Positions 63,942-64,000 of a stretch of DNA of 64,000 nt are shown piece after piece. This DNA comes from Betaproteobacteria bacterium (GTDB taxonomy: Bacteria; Pseudomonadota; Gammaproteobacteria; Burkholderiales; Ga0077523), in the NCBI GenBank assembly GCA_016713305.1, contig JADJPK010000005.1, forward strand, positions 62,001-126,000, given 5' to 3'. The position numbers and the translations under genes were made by a program. The notes below the pieces were generated by a model, which did not search any database, was not told the DNA's origin, and saw only the letters and a program-made list of their open reading frames with translations. How positions within the stretch are numbered: position 1 is the first letter of the stretch; the number at the start of each line of letters is the position of its first letter.

Positions 63942-64000
63942 TTGCACAGCGACCCGGACCTTGCCAAGGCCCTGCCCCCCCGTCACCTCGGGCAACCGAT
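63942..64000 (+). CDS. Possible start of a further gene, cut by the window end
   Basis: AGGAGACA (63931-63938) followed by TTG 63942 opens a frame that runs to the window end (HSDPDLAKALPPRHLGQP). The strong ribosome site 3 nt before the start and the position 196 nt after the AraC gene suggest a co-regulated protein, and the acidic, proline-containing N-terminus is like the start of a cytosolic or transport protein. Only 19 codons are visible, so family and certainty are low. Confidence 0.35.
   Translation, partial: MHSDPDLAKALPPRHLGQP

Noticed and set aside
63690..63995. 101-residue minus-strand frame at the right end
   Set aside because: It overlaps the AraC end and its terminator hairpin, with no motif.
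1..64000. CRISPR arrays, rRNA or tRNA genes
   Set aside because: No regularly spaced direct repeats and no tRNA-like cloverleaf or rRNA signature was seen in any gap; a covariance-model scan was not possible.

Overview
The window is GC-rich (roughly two thirds G+C by eye) chromosomal DNA from a Gram-negative bacterium, most likely a betaproteobacterium. Reasons: an HslV with a seven-residue propeptide before its catalytic Thr, the gene run RNB exonuclease - tonB - aroE - mtgA, an mpl murein-recycling ligase, kup, two PEP-CTERM sorted proteins and dense coding with many 1-8 nt gene overlaps. Taxonomy is inference; there is no rRNA or tRNA gene here to anchor it.

Layout. 0-9 kb (+): an rRNA methyltransferase cut by the window edge, a histidine phosphatase, a two-STAS-domain protein, the HslVU protease, an alpha-glucan phosphorylase and an FHA protein ending at a strong terminator. 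9-18 kb (-): a SPINDLY-type O-GlcNAc transferase-like protein, a DUF5672-methyltransferase fusion, lgt (broken by one indel), mtgA, aroE, tonB, an RNB exonuclease and a YqiA-like esterase. 18.5-21.6 kb (+): an exported acetamidase/formamidase, a small Ala/Lys-rich exported protein and a nitroreductase-fold oxidoreductase. 21.6-28 kb (-): a membrane TPR protein, a D,D-carboxypeptidase and a DUF3617 protein in one operon, then mpl-phzF-rarD. 28-32 kb: an exported alpha/beta hydrolase, a PEP-CTERM protein and a ThDP enzyme.

32-43.6 kb (-) is the most interesting part: one tightly packed run encoding a membrane complex related to hydrogenase-4 and complex I (HyfB, HyfC, HyfE, HyfF, HyfG and HyfI-like subunits), continuing with 1-14 nt spacings into ubiA, an SDR protein and ubiD. 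The HyfG-like subunit has lost the cysteine pairs that hold the NiFe centre, while the HyfI-like subunit keeps its FeS cysteines. This fits an 'energy-converting hydrogenase-related' (Ehr) complex and not a hydrogenase, and its linkage to ubiquinone genes suggests a quinone-connected redox pump.

44-57 kb: a PEP-CTERM gene, recG, ridA, kup, a TPR protein, an unknown soluble protein, a membrane-anchored HtrA-type protease, then a small surface glycan/lipid locus (NeuD-like acyltransferase, B12-radical SAM enzyme of the DUF4070/HpnP type, sulfotransferase, glycosyltransferase 2). 57-64 kb: a CBS-domain protein, a DMT transporter with a His-rich tail, a divergent IlvD/Edd dehydratase, a dead IS3-family element, an AraC regulator and the probable start of a further gene.

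At least ten single-base frame disruptions occur, several in genes expected to be essential or intact (lgt, hyfB-like, hyfE-like). Most likely they are consensus errors in the sequence; the IS3 element carries independent signs of genuine decay.
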